Part shown: piece by piece, positions 26,073 to 34,535 of the stretch
Numbering within the stretch: the first letter of the stretch is position 1
How the letters are laid out: each line of letters opens with the position of its first letter
Assembly: GCA_030530095.1 (NCBI GenBank)
Contig: JAUMVO010000001.1
Span: forward strand, 186,001-250,000
Direction of reading: 5' to 3'
Length of the DNA: 64,000 bases
Source: Clostridiaceae bacterium
GTDB taxonomy: Bacteria > Bacillota > Clostridia > Oscillospirales > Acutalibacteraceae
Translations under genes and position numbers: made by a program
The notes under the pieces: model-generated
Told to the model about the DNA's origin: nothing
Seen by the model: only the letters and a program-made list of their open reading frames with translations
Databases searched by the model: none

Positions 26073-26204
26073 ATTGTAATATGATAATTAACAAATCGTT
26101 AACATTATCAGTAACACATTGTTTTACACAGGATGAAATATGGGGAAGTTTAATCCGCAGGATTGACGGCGGAAATGCAACTGAATAAAGATAAACACAA
26201 CAGA

Positions 26205-26258
26205 AAAAGCAGGATTGAAATGACTTTCAATCCTGCTTTTTTGGTGCGGAAGTGGGGT
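26205..26258 (-). repeat. Copy of a tRNA-Leu 3' end with terminator
   Basis: On the minus strand CACCCCACTTCCGCACCA is followed by AAAAAAGCAGG and a long terminator stem (AAGCAGGATTGAAA with TTTCAATCCTGCTT). A 21-base stretch running from CTTCCGC through ACCA to GCAGG is identical to the 3' end and flank of the real tRNA-Leu at 40529-40612. The rest of the tRNA is absent. Confidence 0.6.
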
Positions 26259-26344
26259 GTTTATGATTGCTTTTCCCAATGTTTCAAGCCGTTTCGGGTT
26301 TTGCGGTTGGTTATCGGTTGCAGTTAGCGGGTTTAATGACTTAT

Positions 26345-26500
26345 TCAGACAAAATACAAAAAGATAAGAGCATATCCAAACGGATATGCTCTTACTTGGT
26401 GCGAGAGTGGGGTATGCTTTCCCGCTCTCGCTTACTGTTTACAGCGGTTATTAAGTTTTCGTTTGGTTGGCGGTTGAGCTTGGGTGATTTTTTACACCGC
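26345..26500 (-). repeat. Dispersed repeat B, copy 3, with tRNA-acceptor-like hairpin and terminator
   Basis: Same layout as copy 1: a conserved lead, then GCGAGAG-CGGG-AAAGCATA-CCCC-A-CTCTCGC-ACCA, then the terminator AGAGCATATCC-GTTT-GGATATGCTCT and TTTTT. The terminator stem is perfect here; copy 1 has base changes in the arm. Confidence 0.7.
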
Positions 26501-26557
26501 CAAGTCGACCTTTGTCAGATAACGGTTGGATTAATCATTGCCGACAAACAAGAAACC

Positions 26558-28783
26558 TTATTGCCATTTCTCTGTTTTTACGGTTTCTCCCATGCCGTCT
26601 GCGAGACAGGTATCGGCAGAGCAGTATTCAAGCACCGCGCCGTCTTTAACATAAATCGGCATGGTTTTAAGATCAATCTCTCTTGTTATCCATTTGCCGT
26701 CGGAAACGATTTTTTCTCTTGTGAAATAGTCGTGCCAGATACCCTTCGGCAAGTATATATCTCTCGTTCTGCCCTTGCTCAGCGGCTTGAGAACGGGTGC
26801 GATAAGCAGGCTCTCGCCAAACAGATACTCGTCGTCAATAAACCGTGTGTTTCTGTCCTCGGGATATTCAAGATACAGCGCTCTCATCATCGGCAGTCCG
26901 GTTTCGGTGCATTTCTTCGCCTGAGAGTAAATATACGGCATAAGCGAATACCGAAGCTTATCGTAAAACCTGAATATTTCAAGGGCCTCCTGCGAGAAAT
27001 ACCACGGCTCTCTGTGGGCATTATCACCGACTCCGTGACAGCGTGAATGCGACGAAAACAGCCCTAACTGTGCCCAACGGATATACAGCTCATCATCGGG
27101 CGTGCCTATAAAGCCGCCTATATCGTGCGAGAAAAACGGAATTCCGCTTAAACCTAAAGAAAGTGCCGCACGAAGCGTTCCTGCAAGAGCTGCAAAGCTG
27201 CATTGACTGTCGCCGCCCCAGTGAAGAGGATAGCGCTGACTTCCCGCCGTTCCGCTTCTTGCCCAGACTATATTTTCATTTGATGCGTTAAACACCGTGC
27301 TGTTGTAAACGAGGGAGTACAGATTGTGAAAATGCTTTCCGTCAATACTGTGATAATAAGCGTCCTCGGGAATTCCTTCTCCAAAATCGGTTTTAATGGC
27401 GCTTGCACCGATATCCATTAAACCTTTAATCTTCTCACTGTACCATTTTCTCGCTTCGGGATTTGAAAAATCGATTATCACGTCGTCGGTCCAGCTTCCC
27501 TTTTTGCTTTCGGGGAGCTGATACGGCTTGCCCTGCGAATTCTTCGCAAGATAGCCGCGTTCAACTGCTTCGTGATAGTTGGAATTGTTATCCCTCGGCG
27601 GTATGAAATTATACTGCCAGAGCGAAACCTTAAAGCCCTTGTCATTAAGCATTTTAATATGTTCTTTCGGATTGGGGAAACGCTCTTCTGAAAATTTCAG
27701 GTCACAGTTCCAATCCTCCGTAAACCATGCAGTATCAAGGTGAAGCACATCGCAGGGAATGTCGTTTTCACGCACTTCTTCTGCGATTTTATCAACAACC
27801 TCCCACGAGGTATAGCTGTTTCTGCTCATCCACAGTCCGAATGACCACAGGGGAGGGAGCTTTGAAAAACCTGTCAGATGACAGTAGCCCTTAATAATAT
27901 CCTTCGGTGTTTCGCCTGCAATTACAAAGTAATCAAGCTGACCTTCAAGCACGCCGAACTGAACTGCATTAAGGTCGGTTGTCGCAATCTGCCAGTCGGT
28001 TTCAGCGGATGAATTCAGGAACAGACCGTATCCCTTTGTTGAGAGATAAAACGGAATGTTTATGTATGTACGGCGGCTTGTGGTGCCGACAGCATCCTTA
28101 TTGTGAAAATCAACCGTTCTGCCGTTTCGGGTCAGAGAATCAAACCTTTCGCCGAGTCCGTAAATAACCTCATCGGTTTCAAGCGAAACGGCTTCAAAGC
28201 AGGCGGCTTCATTGCCGTTACTGCTCAACGAGAGGTCATATATATCCGCCGCCTTAAATGCGGTTTTTAGCTCGCTGAAATACTCTGTACCGTCAAGTCT
28301 GTTTGCCGTAATTTTGCCCGTTTCACTGTCTATGCGGATTTCAATTTCCTTTGTCCTCACGGTGTTGTTTTCAAATGTAAAATCAACCTTTTCAGGCTCT
28401 GCCGTAAGCATCCGGGCATCTTTCGGCAAAAGGGAATACGGGTTTTTAATCTCCTTATCGGATGAAAATACCACCCTGAAAACACTGTCTGTCCAAAGCT
28501 CAATATGAAGGTAAAGACGCCCAACTGTTGCCTCGGCAGGTTTATATAAATTAAGCGAGGTTTCGTGAGTGTATGAAAGTACGCTCTTTCTCGCAGATAC
28601 ACCGAAGGTGAAGATAACGCCGTTGTCGGATATTTCGGCTTCGGTTATGCCCGAAGGTCTGTTTTGAACGGAAGGGCTGACTCTCATCATATCAAGAGAG
28701 CTTGCGTATTCGGTATTCTGCCGGCTTTCCTTCGTGTTTTCCGAGAATTGCGGAAATGCCTTGTTGCTTACTGCCTTGTTCAT
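26558..28783 (-). CDS. yicI: Alpha-xylosidase, GH31 (YicI type)
   Basis: The 741-residue protein carries the GH31 signature of YicI-type alpha-xylosidases: nucleophile Asp466 in AIKTDFGEGIPEDA and probable acid/base Asp525 in LHWGGDSQ. The N-terminal ~270 residues are the beta-sandwich domain and VIYGLGERFDSLTRNG is the usual domain-end motif. The last ~150 residues are the beta domains. No signal peptide, so it cleaves alpha-xylosides from imported xyloglucan-type oligosaccharides in the cytoplasm. GAGG precedes the ATG; TTGTTGTATAAT lies about 50 bases upstream as a -10 region. It is more distant from the GH31 enzyme at 958-2910, whose active-site motif differs. Confidence 0.9.
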   Translation of the reverse strand: MNKAVSNKAFPQFSENTKESRQNTEYASSLDMMRVSPSVQNRPSGITEAEISDNGVIFTFGVSARKSVLSYTHETSLNLYKPAEATVGRLYLHIELWTDSVFRVVFSSDKEIKNPYSLLPKDARMLTAEPEKVDFTFENNTVRTKEIEIRIDSETGKITANRLDGTEYFSELKTAFKAADIYDLSLSSNGNEAACFEAVSLETDEVIYGLGERFDSLTRNGRTVDFHNKDAVGTTSRRTYINIPFYLSTKGYGLFLNSSAETDWQIATTDLNAVQFGVLEGQLDYFVIAGETPKDIIKGYCHLTGFSKLPPLWSFGLWMSRNSYTSWEVVDKIAEEVRENDIPCDVLHLDTAWFTEDWNCDLKFSEERFPNPKEHIKMLNDKGFKVSLWQYNFIPPRDNNSNYHEAVERGYLAKNSQGKPYQLPESKKGSWTDDVIIDFSNPEARKWYSEKIKGLMDIGASAIKTDFGEGIPEDAYYHSIDGKHFHNLYSLVYNSTVFNASNENIVWARSGTAGSQRYPLHWGGDSQCSFAALAGTLRAALSLGLSGIPFFSHDIGGFIGTPDDELYIRWAQLGLFSSHSRCHGVGDNAHREPWYFSQEALEIFRFYDKLRYSLMPYIYSQAKKCTETGLPMMRALYLEYPEDRNTRFIDDEYLFGESLLIAPVLKPLSKGRTRDIYLPKGIWHDYFTREKIVSDGKWITREIDLKTMPIYVKDGAVLEYCSADTCLADGMGETVKTEKWQ

Positions 28784-28897
28784 AGTTTTTACCTCTTTTC
28801 AACGGTGTTCTTATACGGATTTTACTACTGCAATTATACAACAACCCGTTTAATAAAACAAGAGCGAGGAATAACCTCGCCCTTCTGAATTACATAT

Positions 28898-28945
28898 TCA
28901 CCGCCAAGCCTACCTGATTCAGATAACTGTCTGACTGTTCTACGC
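28898..28945. repeat. Short remnant of dispersed repeat B
   Basis: CACCGCCAAGCCTACCTGAT followed by TCAGATAACTGTC matches the right end of copy 2 (20860-20900). Confidence 0.5.
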
Positions 28946-29004
28946 TTATGGACTGGAAGTTGTCAAACAATTGCAGTCTTTGTCAAATCATTTCGGGAAA
29001 TATA

Positions 29005-29033
29005 TTTTCAACAAACAAAAAATGTGGTATTAT
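29005..29033 (+). promoter_or_regulatory. Probable promoter of the GH36 gene
   Basis: TTTTCA at 29005-29010 and TATTAT at 29028-29033, spacer 17. Confidence 0.45.
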
Positions 29034-29127
29034 TCTACTGTCAGGTGATTTGAGGCGGAAGCGGAGCATATAAAGCCGATTGATCTGCATCCGTTTTTCC
29101 GGACTGACGGCAAAAAAGAGGTGACAT

Positions 29128-30963
29128 ATGGATTTCGGTATTCAGTTAAAGGTTCGCGGTGACAGCTTCGGCGGGCATTTTATTAACGGACTTTCAATGG
29201 CAAACAGCGAAAGCCTTGATAAGAGCAAGCTCGTCTTTTCCGATAATGAGAAAAGTGAATACGTTTCATCCGACGGATACAAAATTACGGCATATCATAT
29301 TGAGAACAGCGGTGTTTACGAGTGTTACACGGTTTTCGAGAACAACTCCGATTATACGGTCACTCTTGAAATGATTTCTTCATTTTGCATAAACAGTGTC
29401 AGCGCCGACACACTTCACAGAGCAACTTCGTTTTGGAGTGCTGAGGGCAAAATATTAAGTCAGAAACTGACCGAACTGAATATGGAGCCCTCGTGGAGCG
29501 GACATGGTATCAGAATTGAAAAATTCGGTCAGGTCGGCTCAATGCCTGTGCGCAAGTGGTTTCCGTTCGTTGCTCTCGAAAACAGCGAAACAGGTGAATT
29601 TATCGGGATTCAGCTTTATTGCCCTTCAAGCTGGCAGATAGAGCTTTTCAGAAGGGAAGAACCGCTGACGGTCTCAGGCGGACTGGCGGATTTTGATTTC
29701 GGTCACTGGTGTAAAAACATTCAACCCGGTGAGAGTTTCTCAACTCCGAAGGCAAAAGTTGCAAAAGCAGACAGTCTCAATAAGGTCTGCGATATGCTTG
29801 TCAAGGCTCAGAATCCGGATATTTCTTGTGTTGATGAGGATCTGCCTGTAATATTCAACGAATACTGCACATCGTGGGGAAATCCGACAATTGAGGGACT
29901 GGAAAAAACCGCGCAAAAGTTACAGGGCAGTAAAATCCGCTATCTCGTAATGGACAGCGGTTGGTACAAGGAAAAAAACAAAGACTGGTGGGACACGATA
30001 GGCGACTGGAATGTAAGCAGGGAACTTTTCCCGAACGGACTGAAACCTGTCTGTGATATGATCAGGTCATACGGACTTATTCCGGGAATATGGTTTGAAA
30101 TGGAAAATGTCGCTCCGCTTTCAAATATATATAACCAAACAAAGCATCTGCTCTCGCGTGACGGTATTCCGCTTTCGGTAGGTGGGCACCGTTTTCTTGA
30201 TATGCGCGACAGTTGGTGTACCGAATATCTCGATGAAAAGGTTGTGAAACTGCTTTCGGACTGCGGTTACGGTTACCTTAAAGTTGACTACAACGAAAAT
30301 GTCGGAGTCGGCTGTGACGGAGCGGAAAGTCTGGGCGAAGGACTTCGGCAGTACTCACTTGCAGGTCAGAATTACTTAAAGAGCATAAAAGAAAAATTAC
30401 CCGACCTCGTCATTGAAAACTGCGCAAGCGGAGGTCATCGGCTCGAACCTTCAACAATGGAGATTTGCTCGATGGCAAGCTTTTCGGATGCGCACGAGTG
30501 CAGCAGCATTCCCATTATTGCCGCCAACGTTCATCGTATGATCAAACCGAGCCAGAGCCAGATCTGGGCGGTGCTTCGCAAGGACGATGATATCCACAGA
30601 ATATATTACAGTCTGACTGCGGGGTTTCTTGGAAGGCTGTGTTTAAGCGGTGAAGTGTTTGATATTCCCGATGATAATTGGAGTTTGGTGCTTAAGGCGA
30701 CAGAATTCTATTCTGAAATTGCGCCGATAATCAAGAACGGTTACACAAGTGTTATCGAGTGCACCGCTGCCGATTACAGTGATCCCGAGGGATATCAGAT
30801 TGTCCTTCGTGAGTTTAACGGCAAAGCACTGCTTGTAGTCCATACATTCAAAGGCGGAGCAAATCCGCCTGTCGAAAAATATCTCGACGGACACACGGTT
30901 ATCAAGTCATTCGGCAGTGAACTTAATGCTGATTTCAGAGGAAAAGTATATCTGCTCTCTTAG
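29128..30963 (+). CDS. GH36 alpha-galactosidase
   Basis: The 611-residue protein has the GH36 catalytic motifs: nucleophile Asp387 in GYLKVDYNENVGVGCDG and acid/base Asp454 in MASFSDAHE, plus LVMDSGWY (~residues 275-282), GLIPGIWFEMENV and ENCASGGHR. It is shorter than the usual ~700-740-residue family A enzymes, mainly in the N-terminal beta-sandwich. It releases alpha-galactosyl residues from raffinose-type or galactomannan oligosaccharides, or host glycans. No signal peptide, so cytoplasmic. GAGGTG is 6 bases before ATG 29128. Divergent from the alpha-xylosidase gene. Confidence 0.9.
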   Translation: MDFGIQLKVRGDSFGGHFINGLSMANSESLDKSKLVFSDNEKSEYVSSDGYKITAYHIENSGVYECYTVFENNSDYTVTLEMISSFCINSVSADTLHRATSFWSAEGKILSQKLTELNMEPSWSGHGIRIEKFGQVGSMPVRKWFPFVALENSETGEFIGIQLYCPSSWQIELFRREEPLTVSGGLADFDFGHWCKNIQPGESFSTPKAKVAKADSLNKVCDMLVKAQNPDISCVDEDLPVIFNEYCTSWGNPTIEGLEKTAQKLQGSKIRYLVMDSGWYKEKNKDWWDTIGDWNVSRELFPNGLKPVCDMIRSYGLIPGIWFEMENVAPLSNIYNQTKHLLSRDGIPLSVGGHRFLDMRDSWCTEYLDEKVVKLLSDCGYGYLKVDYNENVGVGCDGAESLGEGLRQYSLAGQNYLKSIKEKLPDLVIENCASGGHRLEPSTMEICSMASFSDAHECSSIPIIAANVHRMIKPSQSQIWAVLRKDDDIHRIYYSLTAGFLGRLCLSGEVFDIPDDNWSLVLKATEFYSEIAPIIKNGYTSVIECTAADYSDPEGYQIVLREFNGKALLVVHTFKGGANPPVEKYLDGHTVIKSFGSELNADFRGKVYLLS

Positions 30964-31030
30964 AGAAATGTTACTGTCAGCACCTTGCTTTTGCAGGGTG
31001 CTTTTTCTTTTTCAACGGGCGATACGCTAT

Positions 31031-31838
31031 GTCAAAAAAAGAGCTACCCCCGAGCAATAATTTGCACACAAACAATATATAAACCCTTCCGAAAAATCTT
31101 TCGATTCTCGGGAGGGCTTTTTATATCTTTTTCACAAACACAATTACGGTTAAAATTTTATTTCAATTCTTTGCAGGTTTTTTGAACGAGCATGGAACCG
31201 GTAGCAAAACTAACCGCCGAATCAATCAAAAACGATTTTGTGGCATTTGTGGGAGTTCTGTGACGGGATGTGCGGCAAGACTCAGATTCGCATTCGTAGG
31301 GTGCGACGACCTCGGCGCACCGTTTCCGGACGAGCCTACATTTCGTGCAACGAAATAATCAGGGAGTATCAACAGATACTCCCTGAATAAAAAGCTACGC
31401 TTTGTCGGCTTCGTGGTGTAATGCGATTATCCTGCGCCTAATTCTGAGTGGCAGTTGGCATTCGTTTTCACATCGGTTTTGGGGATTTTATCGGGAAGTC
31501 ATCTCCGGGCATTTTTGGGCGACTTTCTGTGGTCGATATTTAAGCGGGATAAAGCGTGGCGCCTTTTTCGTGCCGCCTCGCAGAAAAACACCGCAACAGC
31601 AACGCTGTGCGGGATTTAATTTTGACGGCAATTGTTTTTAAAAACGTCATTGCTGACGTCACAAATCGAGTTCGCCTTAGAAAACAAATGGTTTTTAGCA
31701 CCGCATTTTTACCAGCATTAGCGTCATTTCGCTTTTTGGGCATAAAAACTCTCTTAATTGAGAGTCCAAGCATCGCCTGACGGCGTCTTGTTTCGGCAAG
31801 CCGAAAGAACGGGCAGATGCCCGAGCCCGTGCTGACTT
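31031..31838 (+). repeat. Dispersed repeat family A, left copy flanking the defence island
   Basis: This ~0.8 kb block and the block at 36467-37387 share, in order: GTCAAAAAA...GAGCT and CGAGCAATAATTTGCACAC; the AAACCCTTCCGAAAAATCTT and TTCTCGGGAGGGC hairpin; GCAAAACTAACCGCCGAA; a GTAGG hairpin; ACGAAATAATCAG; the TTTGTCGGCT block; and a CATCGCCTGACGGCGTCTTG end. No intact gene is seen in it. Both copies keep the short open phrase AKLTAExIKND...FVGV then a stop, suggesting decayed coding text. Confidence 0.8.
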
Positions 31839-31888
31839 TTATAAGTCCAACTAATGGTACAAAGCGGACAACTGCACCACAAAATGTA

Positions 31889-31917
31889 TTGTCAAAAAAT
31901 ATATATTATGGTATGAT
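31889..31917 (+). promoter_or_regulatory. Promoter of the hsdM operon
   Basis: TTGTCA at 31889-31894 and TATGAT at 31912-31917, spacer 17. Confidence 0.6.
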
Positions 31918-31953
31918 ATAAAAGTATTATTATATGCATTTAGCAGGTGGATT

Positions 31954-33672
31954 ATGACAGATTTGGAATTAAAACAGTTAAAAGACAATTTATGGCATGC
32001 CGCAGATGTTTTGCGTTCCGGTGCGCATTTGGCGGCGAACAAATACGGTCAGCCGATACTCGGTCTGATTTTCCTTCGTTATGCCGATATTTTGTATAAA
32101 CAGCATAAGGCGGAAATCGACAGCGAATACGAACAGCTGAAGGGCTCACGCAGGGAAAGAAGCATTAAGGACATTTCGATTGAAAAATGCGGTTTCTATC
32201 TTCCCGAGTGCGCTTATTACGATTACATAAACGAAGCTCCCGACACAGCCGAAAAAGCAACGCTTGTCAAAACGGCTATGGAGGAGATTGAAAAGCACAA
32301 TCCGAATATGGACGGTGTGCTTCCGAAAGATGTTTACGGTCAGCTTGTTCCCGAGGAGGAACCCGAGCTGCTTTCCCGTATTGTCCGCATATTCAAGGAC
32401 ATTCCCGAGGATATCAGCATTGACCTTTTCGGTGAGATTTACGAATACTTCCTCGGTAACTTTGCGCTTGCCGAAGGTAAGGACGGCGGCACATTTTATA
32501 CGCCTGCGTCTGTTGTCCGTTATATGGTTGAGGTTATTCAGCCCGAAGCGGGGAGTGAGAAAAAGATACTCGACCCTGCCTGCGGTTCGGGCGGCATGTT
32601 CGTTCAGGCGGCGAGGTATATGCACCGCCACAATGCTACAAATGACGATTTAATGAAATTCCGTTGCTACGGCGTTGAGAAGGAACCCGACACGGTCAAG
32701 CTTGCCAAGATGAATCTGTTCCTCAATCATGTCAGGGGCGAAATCACCGAGGCAAATTCCTTCTATTCCGACCCGTATGATGCAGTCGGCAGATTTGACT
32801 ATGTAATGGCAAATCCTCCCTTTAATGTTGACGAGGTTGTTTACGATAAGGTTAAGGATGACAGCCGTTTCAATCAGTACGGAATACCTAAAAATAAATC
32901 CGCCGGCGGCAAAAAGTCCAGTGACAAAAAGGAAACCGTACCGAATGCGAACTATCTCTGGATAAACTATTTCGCAACTGCCCTGAACGAAACGGGCAGG
33001 GCGGCTCTCGTTATGGCGAATTCCGCTTCTGATGCAGGCAAGAGCGAGCTTGAAATCAGAAAACAGCTTATCGAAGCGGGTATTATCAAGCAGATGGTAA
33101 CGCTTCCGTCAAATATGTTTGCGTCGGTTACTCTGCCTGCGACATTATGGTTTTTTGACAAGGAAAAAGCGTCAACCGAAAAGAGGGATGAAATCCTTTT
33201 CATTGACGCAAGAAACGTCTTTACTCAGGTTGACCGTGCGCACCGCAGATTCAGCGATGAGCAGATTAAAAACCTCGGTATCATAACCCGTCTGTATGAG
33301 GGGAAGACCGAGGAATTTGACGCTCTTATCAGAGAATATGAGCAGAGCAGGGATAACGCCGCCGATGAGGACAAGTCCTACTGGCAGCAGCAGATTGACT
33401 GGCTGACAGAGCGTTTCCCCGAAGGTAAGTATCAGGACGTTATCGGTCTGTGCAAGGCCGCAAAGCTCGAGGGCGAGGACGGAATAATCGATCAGGACTA
33501 TTCTCTCAACGCAGGGCGCTATGTCGGCGTAGTTATTGAAGATGACGGCATGACCGAGGAAGAATTCAGAAGTACAATGCTTTCTTTTAATGAAGAATTA
33601 TCTTCCCTCAACGCACAGGCAAGAGAACTTGAAGAAAAGATTGCTGAGAATATAAAGGAGTTATTTAATTAA
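31954..33672 (+). CDS. hsdM: Type I restriction-modification methylase subunit HsdM
   Basis: The 572-residue N6-adenine methyltransferase subunit has an N-terminal HsdM helical domain (LKQLKDNLWHAADVLRSGAHLAANKYGQPILGLIFLRYAD), the SAM motif DPACGSGGMF at residues ~207-216 and the catalytic NPPF at 287-290. It needs HsdS for target recognition. No complete hsdS and no hsdR are in the window; only the first ~56 residues of an HsdS survive, fused in the next-but-one gene. The next gene starts inside this stop (TAATG), so translation is coupled. Codon and base use here is closer to the chromosome than in the AT-rich genes that follow. Confidence 0.95.
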   Translation: MTDLELKQLKDNLWHAADVLRSGAHLAANKYGQPILGLIFLRYADILYKQHKAEIDSEYEQLKGSRRERSIKDISIEKCGFYLPECAYYDYINEAPDTAEKATLVKTAMEEIEKHNPNMDGVLPKDVYGQLVPEEEPELLSRIVRIFKDIPEDISIDLFGEIYEYFLGNFALAEGKDGGTFYTPASVVRYMVEVIQPEAGSEKKILDPACGSGGMFVQAARYMHRHNATNDDLMKFRCYGVEKEPDTVKLAKMNLFLNHVRGEITEANSFYSDPYDAVGRFDYVMANPPFNVDEVVYDKVKDDSRFNQYGIPKNKSAGGKKSSDKKETVPNANYLWINYFATALNETGRAALVMANSASDAGKSELEIRKQLIEAGIIKQMVTLPSNMFASVTLPATLWFFDKEKASTEKRDEILFIDARNVFTQVDRAHRRFSDEQIKNLGIITRLYEGKTEEFDALIREYEQSRDNAADEDKSYWQQQIDWLTERFPEGKYQDVIGLCKAAKLEGEDGIIDQDYSLNAGRYVGVVIEDDGMTEEEFRSTMLSFNEELSSLNAQARELEEKIAENIKELFN

Positions 33673-34535
33673 TGGCAGAAATTATAGATTACGAACCACC
33701 GGAAGATGACGGGGAAGTATTACCGCCTGAGGAACAATTGAAAAAAGCTCAGGAATCTTTAAATGAGTTAAAAAAGAATATGGCTTTGCTTTTTGACGGC
33801 CCGATTCGCACAGCTGCTTTAGCGGCGTATGATATATCTGAAAGAACAGGCGAGTTCATTAAAGAAATCGGCCGATTAGCCGAAAAAGCGTTAGCGTGCC
33901 TTCCTTTTACTCGACAGTTTTTGTCTATAAGTTATTTGGCTAACGCTCAATATGTTTATTGGGATTATTTAGATGATGATTTTGAAAACGACTTGCTTAA
34001 TGCCGATAATACTGATGAGGTTTTGTTGCAATATCATAAAAAAGATAAGTTCAAATCAGTCCTAGATACTGCTGAAAAATGTCTTAACAGCTCACTCATT
34101 CAATCAAATAGATCCTTGTTTGAACAATCAGTCAAAGCTTTTAAAAGAGGCGATTGTGACATATCTGTGGTTGGATTGATAGCTACAATAGACGGGATGG
34201 TACCGCTTTTTCCTGACAAGCCAAGACTACTTGATTTAAAAGAACGAATCGAACCGATTCTAAAAAAGCTTGAGAATCAGGAAGCCGTTGATAAGGAAGA
34301 GTTTTCAGAATATATTTTTATTACAACTTTTTCAAATACATATAAAACTATATGGGCTGATTCTTATTTTATAGATGAAGAACCACCTAATTTGAATCGT
34401 CATTGGATTGTTCATGGAAGATCAAGCCATGATAATACCAAACTTGACTGCATTAAACTGATACATTTCCTTTACGGGATTATACTTCTTGACGAACTGA
34501 CAAAAGCAAGCGACACAGAGGTTGAAAATGTTTAA
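33672..34535 (+). CDS. HEPN-like protein in the type I RM operon
   Basis: The 287-residue protein is not a known HsdS or HsdR. Its C-terminus reads LNRHWIVHGRSSHDNTKLD... LIHFLYGIILLDEL. The R-x4-H pattern (RHWIVH) followed by Gly-Arg and a helical run of hydrophobics is the form seen in HEPN-fold RNase/abortive-infection proteins. The N-terminal 40 residues are acidic and Pro-rich (EPPEDDGEVLPPEEQ), followed by helices. It begins in the hsdM stop (TAATG) and ends 8 bases inside the next gene, so it is part of the operon. AT-rich compared with hsdM. The HEPN call is by motif only; RNase activity is inferred. Confidence 0.6.
   Translation: MAEIIDYEPPEDDGEVLPPEEQLKKAQESLNELKKNMALLFDGPIRTAALAAYDISERTGEFIKEIGRLAEKALACLPFTRQFLSISYLANAQYVYWDYLDDDFENDLLNADNTDEVLLQYHKKDKFKSVLDTAEKCLNSSLIQSNRSLFEQSVKAFKRGDCDISVVGLIATIDGMVPLFPDKPRLLDLKERIEPILKKLENQEAVDKEEFSEYIFITTFSNTYKTIWADSYFIDEEPPNLNRHWIVHGRSSHDNTKLDCIKLIHFLYGIILLDELTKASDTEVENV

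Noticed and set aside
26267..27046. A 259-codon plus-strand frame over repeat B copy 3 and the alpha-xylosidase 3' end
   Set aside because: It crosses repeat text and the antisense of a clear GH31 gene; no start signal.
31402..31780. Several 60-80 codon frames on both strands in repeat family A
   Set aside because: They lie in a decayed repeat, do not stay open in the second copy in the same frame, and lack ribosome sites.
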